A DNA stretch of 45,796 nt from a virus: the IMG/VR virus record IMGVR_UViG_3300047321_000782, positions 1 through 45,796 of that record, one strand, 5' to 3'. The translations under genes were made by a program, and so were the position numbers. Positions 40,188-45,796 of the stretch are shown piece after piece. Within the stretch, counting starts at the first letter, position 1. Every line of letters starts with the position of its first letter. A model generated the notes under the pieces. The model was not told the origin of the DNA. It made no database searches and was given only the letters and a program-made list of their open reading frames with translations.

Positions 40188-40427
40188 ATGAAAAATCATA
40201 TCGGTTATGGGGAATCTACCGCTTTTATTTGTTTGCCGAGACTGCGCGCGGGTGAAAAAGAGAGTTTTCCTACAAAAAACACACTGTTTGCCACTTTTTT
40301 TGCGGTGACGCGTGGGCTGCTTAATAGGTGGCAGGTGCGGGCCTTCGGTTTTGATGGGGGCAATTTACCTGATTTTGTTGTGCGTGCTGTGTCGTGTTTG
40401 ACCGCTTTTGCTTGGGTGTTGCGATGA
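40188..40427 (+). CDS. Small early-operon protein, unknown
   Basis: The 79-residue protein (MKNHIGYGESTAFICLPRLR at the start, FGFDGGNLPDFVVRAVSCLT toward the end) is not recognised. It overlaps the next gene by 4 nt (ATGA) and starts 8 nt after the previous stop, so its spacing is that of a true operon member. A GTG at 40176 would add four residues. Confidence 0.5.
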   Translation: MKNHIGYGESTAFICLPRLRAGEKESFPTKNTLFATFFAVTRGLLNRWQVRAFGFDGGNLPDFVVRAVSCLTAFAWVLR

Positions 40428-40726
40428 GTCGGCCGGTGTCGGCGTCTGCTCGGGTGTTGCGTGTGCTGTTGGCGTTGAAGGGGCACACGGTGACGGGCTT
40501 GAGTAATGCGGAGTTGGCAATTTTGACGCAGGACAGTCCGAGCAATATTACGCGGGCGATGCAGACGTTGATTGAGGAAGGTTTGGCGCTGAAGTTGGAT
40601 AACGGGCGCTTTGCTCATTCGGTGAAGGTGTTGCAGATGGCGCAGGCGCATGCCGAGCACATGGCGCATTTGACGGGACGGATGCAGGAAATCAATCAGC
40701 GGATTGCGGCTGGTTCGAGGATTTAA
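40424..40726 (+). CDS. Winged-helix (IclR-type HTH) regulator
   Basis: The 100-residue protein has an IclR-like DNA-binding domain: ARVLRVLLALKGHTVTGLSN, then AELAILTQDSPSNITRAMQT, LIEEGLALKLDNGRFAHS. It lacks the effector domain, so it is a stand-alone winged helix. Conserved in early operons of BcepMu-like phages as I know them. Confidence 0.75.
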   Translation: MSRPVSASARVLRVLLALKGHTVTGLSNAELAILTQDSPSNITRAMQTLIEEGLALKLDNGRFAHSVKVLQMAQAHAEHMAHLTGRMQEINQRIAAGSRI

Positions 40727-40735
40727 GGAGGCTGT

Positions 40736-41671
40736 ATGGCACGGAGCAAGGGTGTTTGCGCTGAGGCGTTGGTGTTGCCGGCGTTGGATGGCGCGAGGTT
40801 GACGGCTGATCAGAATGCGATGGCCTCGTTGCAGGCGTTGCATGGTGATGAGCGGGATGTGGTGAATCAGTTGTTGGGTCAGTCGCTGATGGCGGGTGCG
40901 TTGGAGGCGTTTTCCCGCACGGTGCGGATTTCGAAGTTGGCGTTTGTGAAGGAGAAGAAGCTTTATCGAGCGATTGCTGGGGGTAAAAGTCCGCACGGTG
41001 CGCAGGTGTTGAGTGGGACGTGGGAGGAGTTTTGCGGCCTGTTGGGGCGTTCGGTTGATCAGGTGGATCGCGATATTGCGAATGTGCGGGCGTTCGGTGA
41101 GGAGGCGCTGGGTTCGATGTCGCGGATGGGGTTTGGCTATCGCGAGTTGCGCCAGTTTCGCCAGTTGCCGCAGGACCAGCAGTCGGCGCTGGTTGAGGTG
41201 GCCAGGGCGGGTGATAAGGAGGCGTTTGTTGAGTTGGCTGAGGAGTTGATCGGCCAGCATGCTCGGGAGACGGCGGTGTTGGGGCGACGGCTTGAGGAGG
41301 CTACGGCGGATTATTCGGCGCAGAGCGAGTTGCTGGCGAAGCGATCCGGTGAGTTGGATGGCGCTCGCCGGGCGCTGGAGTGTTCGCGTCAGCAGGTGCA
41401 GGCGATGCCGGCCGATGAGGTGGCGAAGGCGTTGCGCGCTGAGGTGACGGCGATTGCGTTTGAGGCGGAGTGTTGTGTGTTGGGGCCGCTGCGGGAGGGG
41501 TTTGCGAAGTTGGCGGCACTGGCGTGTGACGGTGAGGATCATCGGGTGTTTAAGGCCGGGTTGATTGGGCAGTTGGAGACGACGCTGGGCGTGGTTCGCA
41601 GTGAGTTCAATTTGTTGGGTGCGGCGGATGGTGCTGCGGCTTGGTTGTCGGCTGCGGAGGCTGGCCGATGA
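40736..41671 (+). CDS. Early coiled-coil protein (DUF3164/DUF3102-like position), unknown
   Basis: The 311-residue protein is mainly helical, with ALEAFSRTVRISKLAFVKEK at about 55-75, GTWEEFCGLLGRSVDQVDRD near 100 and long Ala/Glu/Arg-rich coiled coil from 180 on. Its place directly upstream of the transposase is kept in BcepMu-type phages. The middle resembles phage proteins with a ParB-N-like or DUF3102 helix-turn-helix. It overlaps the transposase by 4 nt. The role is unknown; perhaps help in transposition. Confidence 0.65.
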   Translation: MARSKGVCAEALVLPALDGARLTADQNAMASLQALHGDERDVVNQLLGQSLMAGALEAFSRTVRISKLAFVKEKKLYRAIAGGKSPHGAQVLSGTWEEFCGLLGRSVDQVDRDIANVRAFGEEALGSMSRMGFGYRELRQFRQLPQDQQSALVEVARAGDKEAFVELAEELIGQHARETAVLGRRLEEATADYSAQSELLAKRSGELDGARRALECSRQQVQAMPADEVAKALRAEVTAIAFEAECCVLGPLREGFAKLAALACDGEDHRVFKAGLIGQLETTLGVVRSEFNLLGAADGAAAWLSAAEAGR

Positions 41672-43431
41672 ATCCTGTTCAGGCTCAGCAGTTGATGGAG
41701 ATTGCCCGCCGCCTTGATGCCGCGGGGTATGGCGAACGTACGGCGATTTATGAGGCAGGTGTGTTGGAGCTGGGGGTGTCGCTTTCTACGCTGCAACGGC
41801 TGTTGAAGTCGGTGTCTGTGGCGAAGCCGCGTAAGCGTCGTCGGGATGCGGGCAGCAGTGTTTTGCCGATTGAGGAGGCGCGGTTGATTTCGGCGATGTT
41901 GTTGGAGTCGATTCGGGCGAATAACAAGCAGTTGTCGACGATTGTGCGGGCGGTTGAGCGCTTGCGCAGTAATGGGTTGATTACGGCGGGTCGTGTGGAT
42001 GAGTTGACGGGTGTGTTTCGCCCGTTGAGTCGCAGTGCGATTTGCCGGGCGTTGCATGCTTATAAGTTGCATCCCTCGCAGTTGTTGCAGGACGCCCCGG
42101 CGGTGTCGTTGGCGAGTTTGCATCCTAATCATGTGTGGCAGGTGGATGCGTCGATTTCGACGCAGTTCTATTTGGCGGATGACGGTGCGCGGGTGATGCA
42201 TAAGGCTGAGTTTTATGAGGGGAAGCCGGCGAATCTTAAGCGGATTGAACGCCAGCGGTTGTGGCGGTATGTGGTGACGGATCATACGAGCGGGACGCTG
42301 TATGTGGAGTATGTGTTGGGGGCGGAGTCGGCTGAGAATTTGTGCAGTGTGTTGATTAATGCGATGCAGAAACGCGGTGCTGCGGATCCTTTTCATGGGG
42401 TGCCTTGGGTGTTGATGACGGATCCGGGGGCGGCGATGACGAGTGGCATTTTCCGCAATTTGTGCCGGGTGTTGTCGATTGATTTGGTGATTAATCGGGT
42501 CGGTAATGCGCGGGCGAAGGGCCAGGTTGAGCAGGCGCACAATTTGGTCGAGCGGGAGTTTGAGAGTGCGCTGAAGTTTCAGCCGGCGAAGACGCTTGAG
42601 CAGATTAATGTGTGGGCCACGCAGTGGATGCGGTTTTTCAATTCGACGTCGATTCATACGCGCACTCGCCGCAGTCGGTATGGGGTGTGGCAGTTGATTA
42701 CGCCTGAGCAGCTGCGGTTGGCGCCGAGTGTTGAGGTGTGCCGGGAGTTGGCGGTGTGTACGCCGGAGTGCCGCAAGGTGAGTAATTTGTTGCGGGTGTC
42801 GTTTCGCGGGACGTCGTTTGATGTGAGTTCGGTGCCGGGAGTGATGGTCGGTGAGAAGTTGCTGGTTACGCGTAATTGCTGGCGGGATAAGGATTCGGCG
42901 ATTGCGGTGTTGGTGGGTGATGACGGACGTGAGCGGTTCCACGTGATCGAACGGATCGGGGTGGATGCGTTTGGCTTTGCTGAGTCGGCGGCGGTGATTG
43001 GCGAGCAGTTTAAACAGCATGCGCAGACGCCGGCGCAGGTGTCGCGCAAGGTGTTGGAGCAGTTGGCGACGGGGACGCATTCGGAGGCGGATGCGCTGGC
43101 TGCGCGCAAGGCGAAGGCGGTGCCGTTTGGTGGGCGTGTGGATCCGCTGAAGTATGTGAAGGATACGGTGTTGCCGGCTTATCTGCCGCGTCGGGGTTCG
43201 ACGCTGAATGTGGAGGCGCCGACGGTTGAAGTGGCGCCGTTGAGTGTGGTTGAGGCGGCGAAGTGGTTGCGGCCGAGGCTGGGTCAGTTGTGGTCGCCGC
43301 AGTCTTACGGCTGGTTGTTGGAGCGTTTTCCGCAGGGTGTTCCGGAGGAGGATCTTGACGCGATTGAGGCTGAGTTGAAGCGGCCTGTTGAGGTCAGGCG
43401 TGGGCCGTTCGGTTCGGTTGGGGGTGTGTGA
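41668..43431 (+). CDS. A: DDE transposase (MuA-like)
   Basis: The 587-residue protein joins phage ends to target DNA. The N-terminal region has helix-turn-helix segments for end binding (GERTAIYEAGVLELGVSLST). The catalytic core shows WQVDAS (Asp160), LMTDPGAAMT (Asp252) and GQVEQAH (Glu288), the DDE triad with retroviral-integrase spacing. The C-terminal part has the Mu-type beta-barrel (SNLLRVSFRGTSFDVSSVPG) and a tail that would bind the ATPase. The start at 41668 overlaps the preceding stop (ATGA). Confidence 0.96.
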   Translation: MNPVQAQQLMEIARRLDAAGYGERTAIYEAGVLELGVSLSTLQRLLKSVSVAKPRKRRRDAGSSVLPIEEARLISAMLLESIRANNKQLSTIVRAVERLRSNGLITAGRVDELTGVFRPLSRSAICRALHAYKLHPSQLLQDAPAVSLASLHPNHVWQVDASISTQFYLADDGARVMHKAEFYEGKPANLKRIERQRLWRYVVTDHTSGTLYVEYVLGAESAENLCSVLINAMQKRGAADPFHGVPWVLMTDPGAAMTSGIFRNLCRVLSIDLVINRVGNARAKGQVEQAHNLVEREFESALKFQPAKTLEQINVWATQWMRFFNSTSIHTRTRRSRYGVWQLITPEQLRLAPSVEVCRELAVCTPECRKVSNLLRVSFRGTSFDVSSVPGVMVGEKLLVTRNCWRDKDSAIAVLVGDDGRERFHVIERIGVDAFGFAESAAVIGEQFKQHAQTPAQVSRKVLEQLATGTHSEADALAARKAKAVPFGGRVDPLKYVKDTVLPAYLPRRGSTLNVEAPTVEVAPLSVVEAAKWLRPRLGQLWSPQSYGWLLERFPQGVPEEDLDAIEAELKRPVEVRRGPFGSVGGV

Positions 43432-44612
43432 TGTTGAAGTTGAAAGGGATTTTGCAGGAGATGGGCCGGCCTCAGGCGGCGTTGGCGCAGTCGTTGTGTG
43501 TGAGCAGTGCGACGGTGGCGCAGTTGGTGAATCACAATCTTTGGCCGCGCAAGTTGGATGGTGAGGTGTTGCGGGGGCGTATTCGCTCTTTTCTGGCGGA
43601 TTGTGGGGCGAATGATGCTGCGATTGCGGGTGCTTTTGATGAGGCGGTTGTGCCGTGTTTGATGGCCGATGTTCCGGCTGCTGTGGTTGTGCTGTCCAAG
43701 GAGGACGATTCGATGTTGTTGCCTAAGCAAACGCTTCAGCCCGCTACGCGTAAGGCGTTTGGTCTGTTTCGTGATCCGTTTGATGAGTTGCAGTGTGCCC
43801 AGGATATGTGGGTGAGTCCGGATATTCGCTATGTGCGGGAGGCGATGTATCAGACGGCTCGGCACGGTGGCTTTCTGGCCGTTGAGGGGGAATCGGGGGC
43901 CGGTAAAAGTACGCTTCGCCGGGATCTGGTTAATCGGCTTGCTGAGAATAATGATCCGGTGCTGATTATTGAGCCGTATGTGTTGGCGTCTGAGGATAAC
44001 GATTCGAAGGGGAAGTCGCTTAAGAGTACGCATATCGCTGAGTCGATGATGGCGGCTGTGGCGCCGTTGGCTAAGCCGAAGAGTAGCCCTGAGGCCCGCT
44101 TTGCTCAGTTGCATCGGGCGTTGAAGGAGTCGCATGCGGCCGGGTATCGCCATTGTCTGGTGATTGAGGAGGCGCATAGTTTGCCGGTGCCGACGCTTAA
44201 GCATTTGAAGCGGATTTTGGAGTTGGAGGTGGGGTTCACGAAGTTGGTGAGCGTCATCATGATCGGCCAGCCGGAGTTGGGTGTGAAGTTGAGTGAGCGG
44301 AATGCGGATGTGCGGGAGGTGGTGCAGCGCTGTGAGCGGGTGGTGCTGGGGCCGGTTGATGGTTCGCGGTTGGGGGAGTTTTTGAGGTTTCGGTTTGAGC
44401 GGGTGGGTAAGGCGTTGGGGGATGTCATCGAGCCTGGCGCGGTTGAGGCGATTGTGGCGCGGTTGTCTCAGCCGACTCGGCATGGTGGACGGGATGGGAC
44501 GGTTTCGCTGCTTTATCCGTTGGCGATCGGGAATCTGGTGATTGCGGCGATGAATTTGGCGGTGCAGTTAGGTGTGCCGAAGGTGACTGCTGATGTGGTC
44601 AAGGGGGTGTGA
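43431..44612 (+). CDS. B: Transposition ATPase (MuB-like, AAA+)
   Basis: The 393-residue protein has an N-terminal lambda-repressor-like helix-turn-helix (PQAALAQSLCVSSATVAQLV), as in MuB, then an AAA+ ATPase core with Walker A GESGAGKST (153-161), Walker B CLVIEEAHSL and sensor region VIMIGQPELGVKL. It captures target DNA and activates the transposase. The ATG at 43431 overlaps the transposase stop (TGATG); a GTG one codon earlier is also possible. Confidence 0.94.
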   Translation: MLKLKGILQEMGRPQAALAQSLCVSSATVAQLVNHNLWPRKLDGEVLRGRIRSFLADCGANDAAIAGAFDEAVVPCLMADVPAAVVVLSKEDDSMLLPKQTLQPATRKAFGLFRDPFDELQCAQDMWVSPDIRYVREAMYQTARHGGFLAVEGESGAGKSTLRRDLVNRLAENNDPVLIIEPYVLASEDNDSKGKSLKSTHIAESMMAAVAPLAKPKSSPEARFAQLHRALKESHAAGYRHCLVIEEAHSLPVPTLKHLKRILELEVGFTKLVSVIMIGQPELGVKLSERNADVREVVQRCERVVLGPVDGSRLGEFLRFRFERVGKALGDVIEPGAVEAIVARLSQPTRHGGRDGTVSLLYPLAIGNLVIAAMNLAVQLGVPKVTADVVKGV

Positions 44613-44931
44613 TTTGGAGACTTTGAATCTGACCAGTCGGTTGAGGTGTGTGCCGCTGAGCATTTTGGCTGAGGGGTTTCCAATCATGCTGTCGGCTTTT
44701 AATGAGCTGGTGCGGGAGTTGCGTGGGGCCGGCATTGGGATCAAGGAGCAGGTGCTACTAGAGAATAAGGTGGTGATTGATGAGGACTGTGCTGATTTGT
44801 TTGTGCTGCGGTTCGGGGATTGTTTGAGTGGGATTCGCTATTCGTCTGCGGGGCAGTTCACGTGTAATGCGGTGACGGTTCGTGGGGTGGATGTGGTTTG
44901 GCTGACGTTGGCCAGGGGGCAAGTGCAATGA
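44593..44931 (+). CDS. Small early protein, unknown
   Basis: The protein of about 112 residues is mixed alpha/beta: LSAFNELVRELRGAGIGIKE, then LENKVVIDEDCADLFVLRFG, GIRYSSAGQFTCNAVTVRGV. I do not recognise it. The start is uncertain: an ATG at 44593 overlaps the ATPase gene by 20 nt, TTG at 44614 fits better in spacing, and ATG at 44689 would remove a third. It ends ATGA into a 12-codon mini-ORF. Confidence 0.6.
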   Translation: MWSRGCDLETLNLTSRLRCVPLSILAEGFPIMLSAFNELVRELRGAGIGIKEQVLLENKVVIDEDCADLFVLRFGDCLSGIRYSSAGQFTCNAVTVRGVDVVWLTLARGQVQ

Positions 44932-44966
44932 TTGTTGGCCTCTTGGGTGCGGCGGTGCTGGGATGA
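44928..44966 (+). CDS. 12-residue linking mini-ORF
   Basis: ATG at 44928 overlaps the stop of the preceding gene and reads MIVGLLGAAVLG, then stops at 44964-44966 over the ATG of the Mor gene. ATGA junctions on both sides would keep ribosomes moving from one gene to the next. It may be only a coupling device or a tiny hydrophobic peptide. Confidence 0.35.
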   Translation: MIVGLLGAAVLG

Positions 44967-45325
44967 GTGGCTTGCGCAGTAAGGGGCCGGAGTTGTTGGT
45001 TGATTTGACGGAGCATGTGGCGGCTTCGTTGGTTGAGTTGGTGTCGATGGAGGATGAGGCGGCTCGGCATGTGGCTAAAGAGGTGGCTGATCGGATGGCG
45101 GCGCATTGGGGTGGGCAGAATGTCTATTTTCCGATGGGGCTGGCGGGGAAGCTTAGTCGGCGGGATCGGCAGATTTTTGAGGAGTTCAATGGGACGAATC
45201 ATAGTGATCTGGCGAGGAAGTATGCGGTGTCGTTGCAGTGGATTTATAAGATTGTGAAGGCGGTGCGCAAGGATGAGGTGGCGCGTCGTCAGGTGGATAT
45301 GTTCGCCCCGTCGGTTGATGACTGA
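44963..45325 (+). CDS. mor: Mor-family transcription activator
   Basis: The 120-residue protein fits the Mor/C family of phage Mu: a helical dimerisation part (VAASLVELVSMEDEAARHVA), then GGQNVYFPMG, RDRQIFEEFNGTNHSDLARK and YAVSLQWIYKIVKAVR, the last being the helix-turn-helix. Mor and C activate Mu middle and late promoters by binding dyads. Only one such gene is seen here, so it probably serves all four late-motif copies. It ends the early operon at a good terminator. Confidence 0.92.
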   Translation: MSGLRSKGPELLVDLTEHVAASLVELVSMEDEAARHVAKEVADRMAAHWGGQNVYFPMGLAGKLSRRDRQIFEEFNGTNHSDLARKYAVSLQWIYKIVKAVRKDEVARRQVDMFAPSVDD

Positions 45326-45339
45326 CGGGGCGTTTTTTG
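45305..45339 (+). terminator. Early-operon rho-independent terminator
   Basis: GCCCCGTC and GACGGGGC form an 8-bp GC-rich stem, followed by GTTTTTTGTT, overlapping the last codons and stop of the Mor gene. Confidence 0.88.
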
Positions 45340-45366
45340 TTGCGGTGGGTGCAAGGGAATTGCAGG
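45340..45366 (+). promoter_or_regulatory. Subterminal repeat, right copy
   Basis: This matches 243-269 at 24 of 27 positions in direct orientation, with core TGCAAGGGAATTGCA at 45350-45364. It lies just after the terminator of the early operon and about 85 bp inside the presumed right end. Mu-type ends carry several transposase sites in mixed orientation, so a direct rather than inverted pair is possible. Confidence 0.55.
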
Positions 45367-45373
45367 GGGTGTC

Positions 45374-45408
45374 CCGGTTTGGGTCGGGGTGGACCGGAAT
45401 GGGTCGGG
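45374..45408 (+). repeat. Two direct repeats near the right phage end (candidate transposase sites)
   Basis: CCGGTTTGGGTCGGG (45374-45388) and CCGGAATGGGTCGGG (45394-45408) are spaced 20 bp apart, about two helical turns. TGGGT also recurs at 45346 and 45423. Such an array at the transposase-proximal end fits R1-R3-type sites. The same repeat is not visible at the left end. Confidence 0.45.
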
Positions 45409-45457
45409 TTTATCGCGCGTTTTGGGTATGATTTAGGTCACGCGTTAACAGGATTTA

Positions 45458-45606
45458 CCCCTCACCCCAGCCCTCTCCCCAAGGAGAGGGAGCCGATTTG
45501 TGGGCTTTTCAATACTTGAGTTCAACGCGGTATCGCACGTCGGCGAATCTCTCCCAAGCACCCCGGTCAGTCCCCTCTCCCTCCGGGAGAGGGCTAGGGT
45601 GAGGGG
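45458..45606. repeat. Inverted-repeat intergenic element beside the right phage end
   Basis: CCCCTCACCCCAGCCCTCTC at 45458 and its near-complement GAGAGGGCTAGGGTGAGGGG at 45587-45606 bound a segment of about 150 bp with no convincing gene. The form is that of a palindromic intergenic element of the kind common in Pseudomonas genomes. The phage end abuts it within about 8 bp. Confidence 0.6.
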
Positions 45607-45615
45607 CTCTTGATC

Positions 45616-45726
45616 TTGCTTTTGCTCTCCAGCCCCTTCGGCAGGCCGAGCGAAGGTGTCCATCAGGGGGTTAGGCGCGCAGCGCCATGCGGCGAAGCCG
45701 CATACATCGAGAGGAGGTGCAGCGAA
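45616..45726 (-). repeat. Right-flank host repeat, inverted partner of 1-117
   Basis: Read on the - strand from 45726, this region matches the left edge of the window: 23 identical bases, then an alternating series of conserved and diverged blocks. Together with 1-117 it puts the prophage between two inverted copies of one host repeat. Confidence 0.7.
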
Positions 45727-45796
45727 GCAAACCGGAGGCGATGCCCCCGGATGGACACCGTAGCGAGGGAACACTGAGCCTCAGCGAAGTGCCGTA

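Larger units (their letters stand above)
133..45450. mobile_element. Mu-like (BcepMu-type) transposable prophage
   Basis: The element carries a MuA-like DDE transposase, a MuB-like ATPase, a Mor activator, Mu-type head genes and P2/Mu-type contractile tail genes. Early genes run rightward and virion genes leftward from a central repressor, the arrangement known from BcepMu rather than Mu itself. The edges are approximate. On the right, TTAACA at 45445-45450 reads TGTTAA from the outside. On the left, TGTTAA occurs at 133 and TGTTCGG at 158. Transposable phages of this class start with TG and end with CA. No matching 5-6 bp target duplication was found for either left candidate, so one boundary may be wrong or a flank rearranged. 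The assignment as a transposable prophage is firm; the exact ends are inference. Confidence 0.9.

Noticed and set aside
40205-43080. Long - strand frames (445 and 513 residues)
   Set aside because: They are antisense shadows of the early operon with arginine/histidine-rich composition.
243-45366. attL/attR of an integrase-type phage
   Set aside because: The direct repeats lie inside the phage, no integrase gene is present, and the DDE transposase explains integration.

Overview
The window holds one nearly complete Mu-like transposable prophage of the BcepMu type, with short host flanks, in what is most likely a Pseudomonas of the fluorescens group. The host call rests on the GC-rich codon use, REP-type palindromes ending in CTCC(C/T)ACAGG, a pair of DUF6124-type genes (a family I know mainly from Pseudomonas) and the repeats in the flanks. 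It is inference from the sequence and was not checked against any database. The phage body runs from about 133-158 to about 45450. Both edges begin with TGTT when read inward, but I could not find a clean target-site duplication.

Layout. The early module is on the + strand at the right: Ner/Cro-like regulator, small ORF, winged-helix regulator, coiled-coil protein, DDE transposase (MuA-like), AAA+ ATPase (MuB-like), a small ORF and a Mor-family activator (39943-45325). A repressor (39394-39822) reads the other way across paired operators. All virion genes are on the - strand. They fall into four blocks: (A) terminase, portal, gpF and gpG (37511-31793); (B) protease/scaffold, decoration, capsid, gp36, gp37, sheath and tube (23840-18495); (C) tail chaperone with frameshift, tape measure, U, X, D and V (11776-5766); (D) W, J, I, tail fibre, Com and a C5 DNA methyltransferase (4302-303). 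Head genes are Mu-like and tail genes are P2/Mu-like.

Each block starts just downstream of a copy of one motif: GGCTTTTAAT, about 5 nt, then TTTA, as read on the + strand. The copies lie at 37647, 23895, 11844 and 4333. The motif is an imperfect dyad and is my candidate late promoter/activator site for the Mor-like protein. The non-virion cargo lies in the gaps immediately upstream of these four sites.

Cargo. Slot A (37.7-39.4 kb): a small protein with a RHIM-like VQIGDNN motif, a one-TM protein and a two-TM protein. Slot B (24.0-31.5 kb, noticeably AT-rich in its middle): a ParE/Phd toxin-antitoxin pair with a 10-copy octamer repeat in its promoter, a putAbiC-like protein, a DprA-fold plus HAD-phosphoribosyltransferase pair resembling PsyrTA, a frameshifted nuclease-toxin remnant with a DUF6572-like partner, a one-TM protein and an unrecognised protein with a long hydrophobic segment. 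Slot C (11.9-18.3 kb): a small unknown gene, two DUF6124 genes, an RHH-fused regulator, a class III cyclase-like protein divergent from a membrane protein, and a lamin-tail-like protein. Slot D (4.4-5.8 kb): two tandem zinc-ribbon/DUF4145 proteins. Several look like anti-phage or toxin systems, so the prophage works as a defence-gene carrier. The most promising candidate for an undescribed system is the cyclase-like/membrane-protein pair at 15.3-17.8 kb.

No recognisable endolysin, holin or spanin gene is present, which is unusual for an otherwise complete phage.
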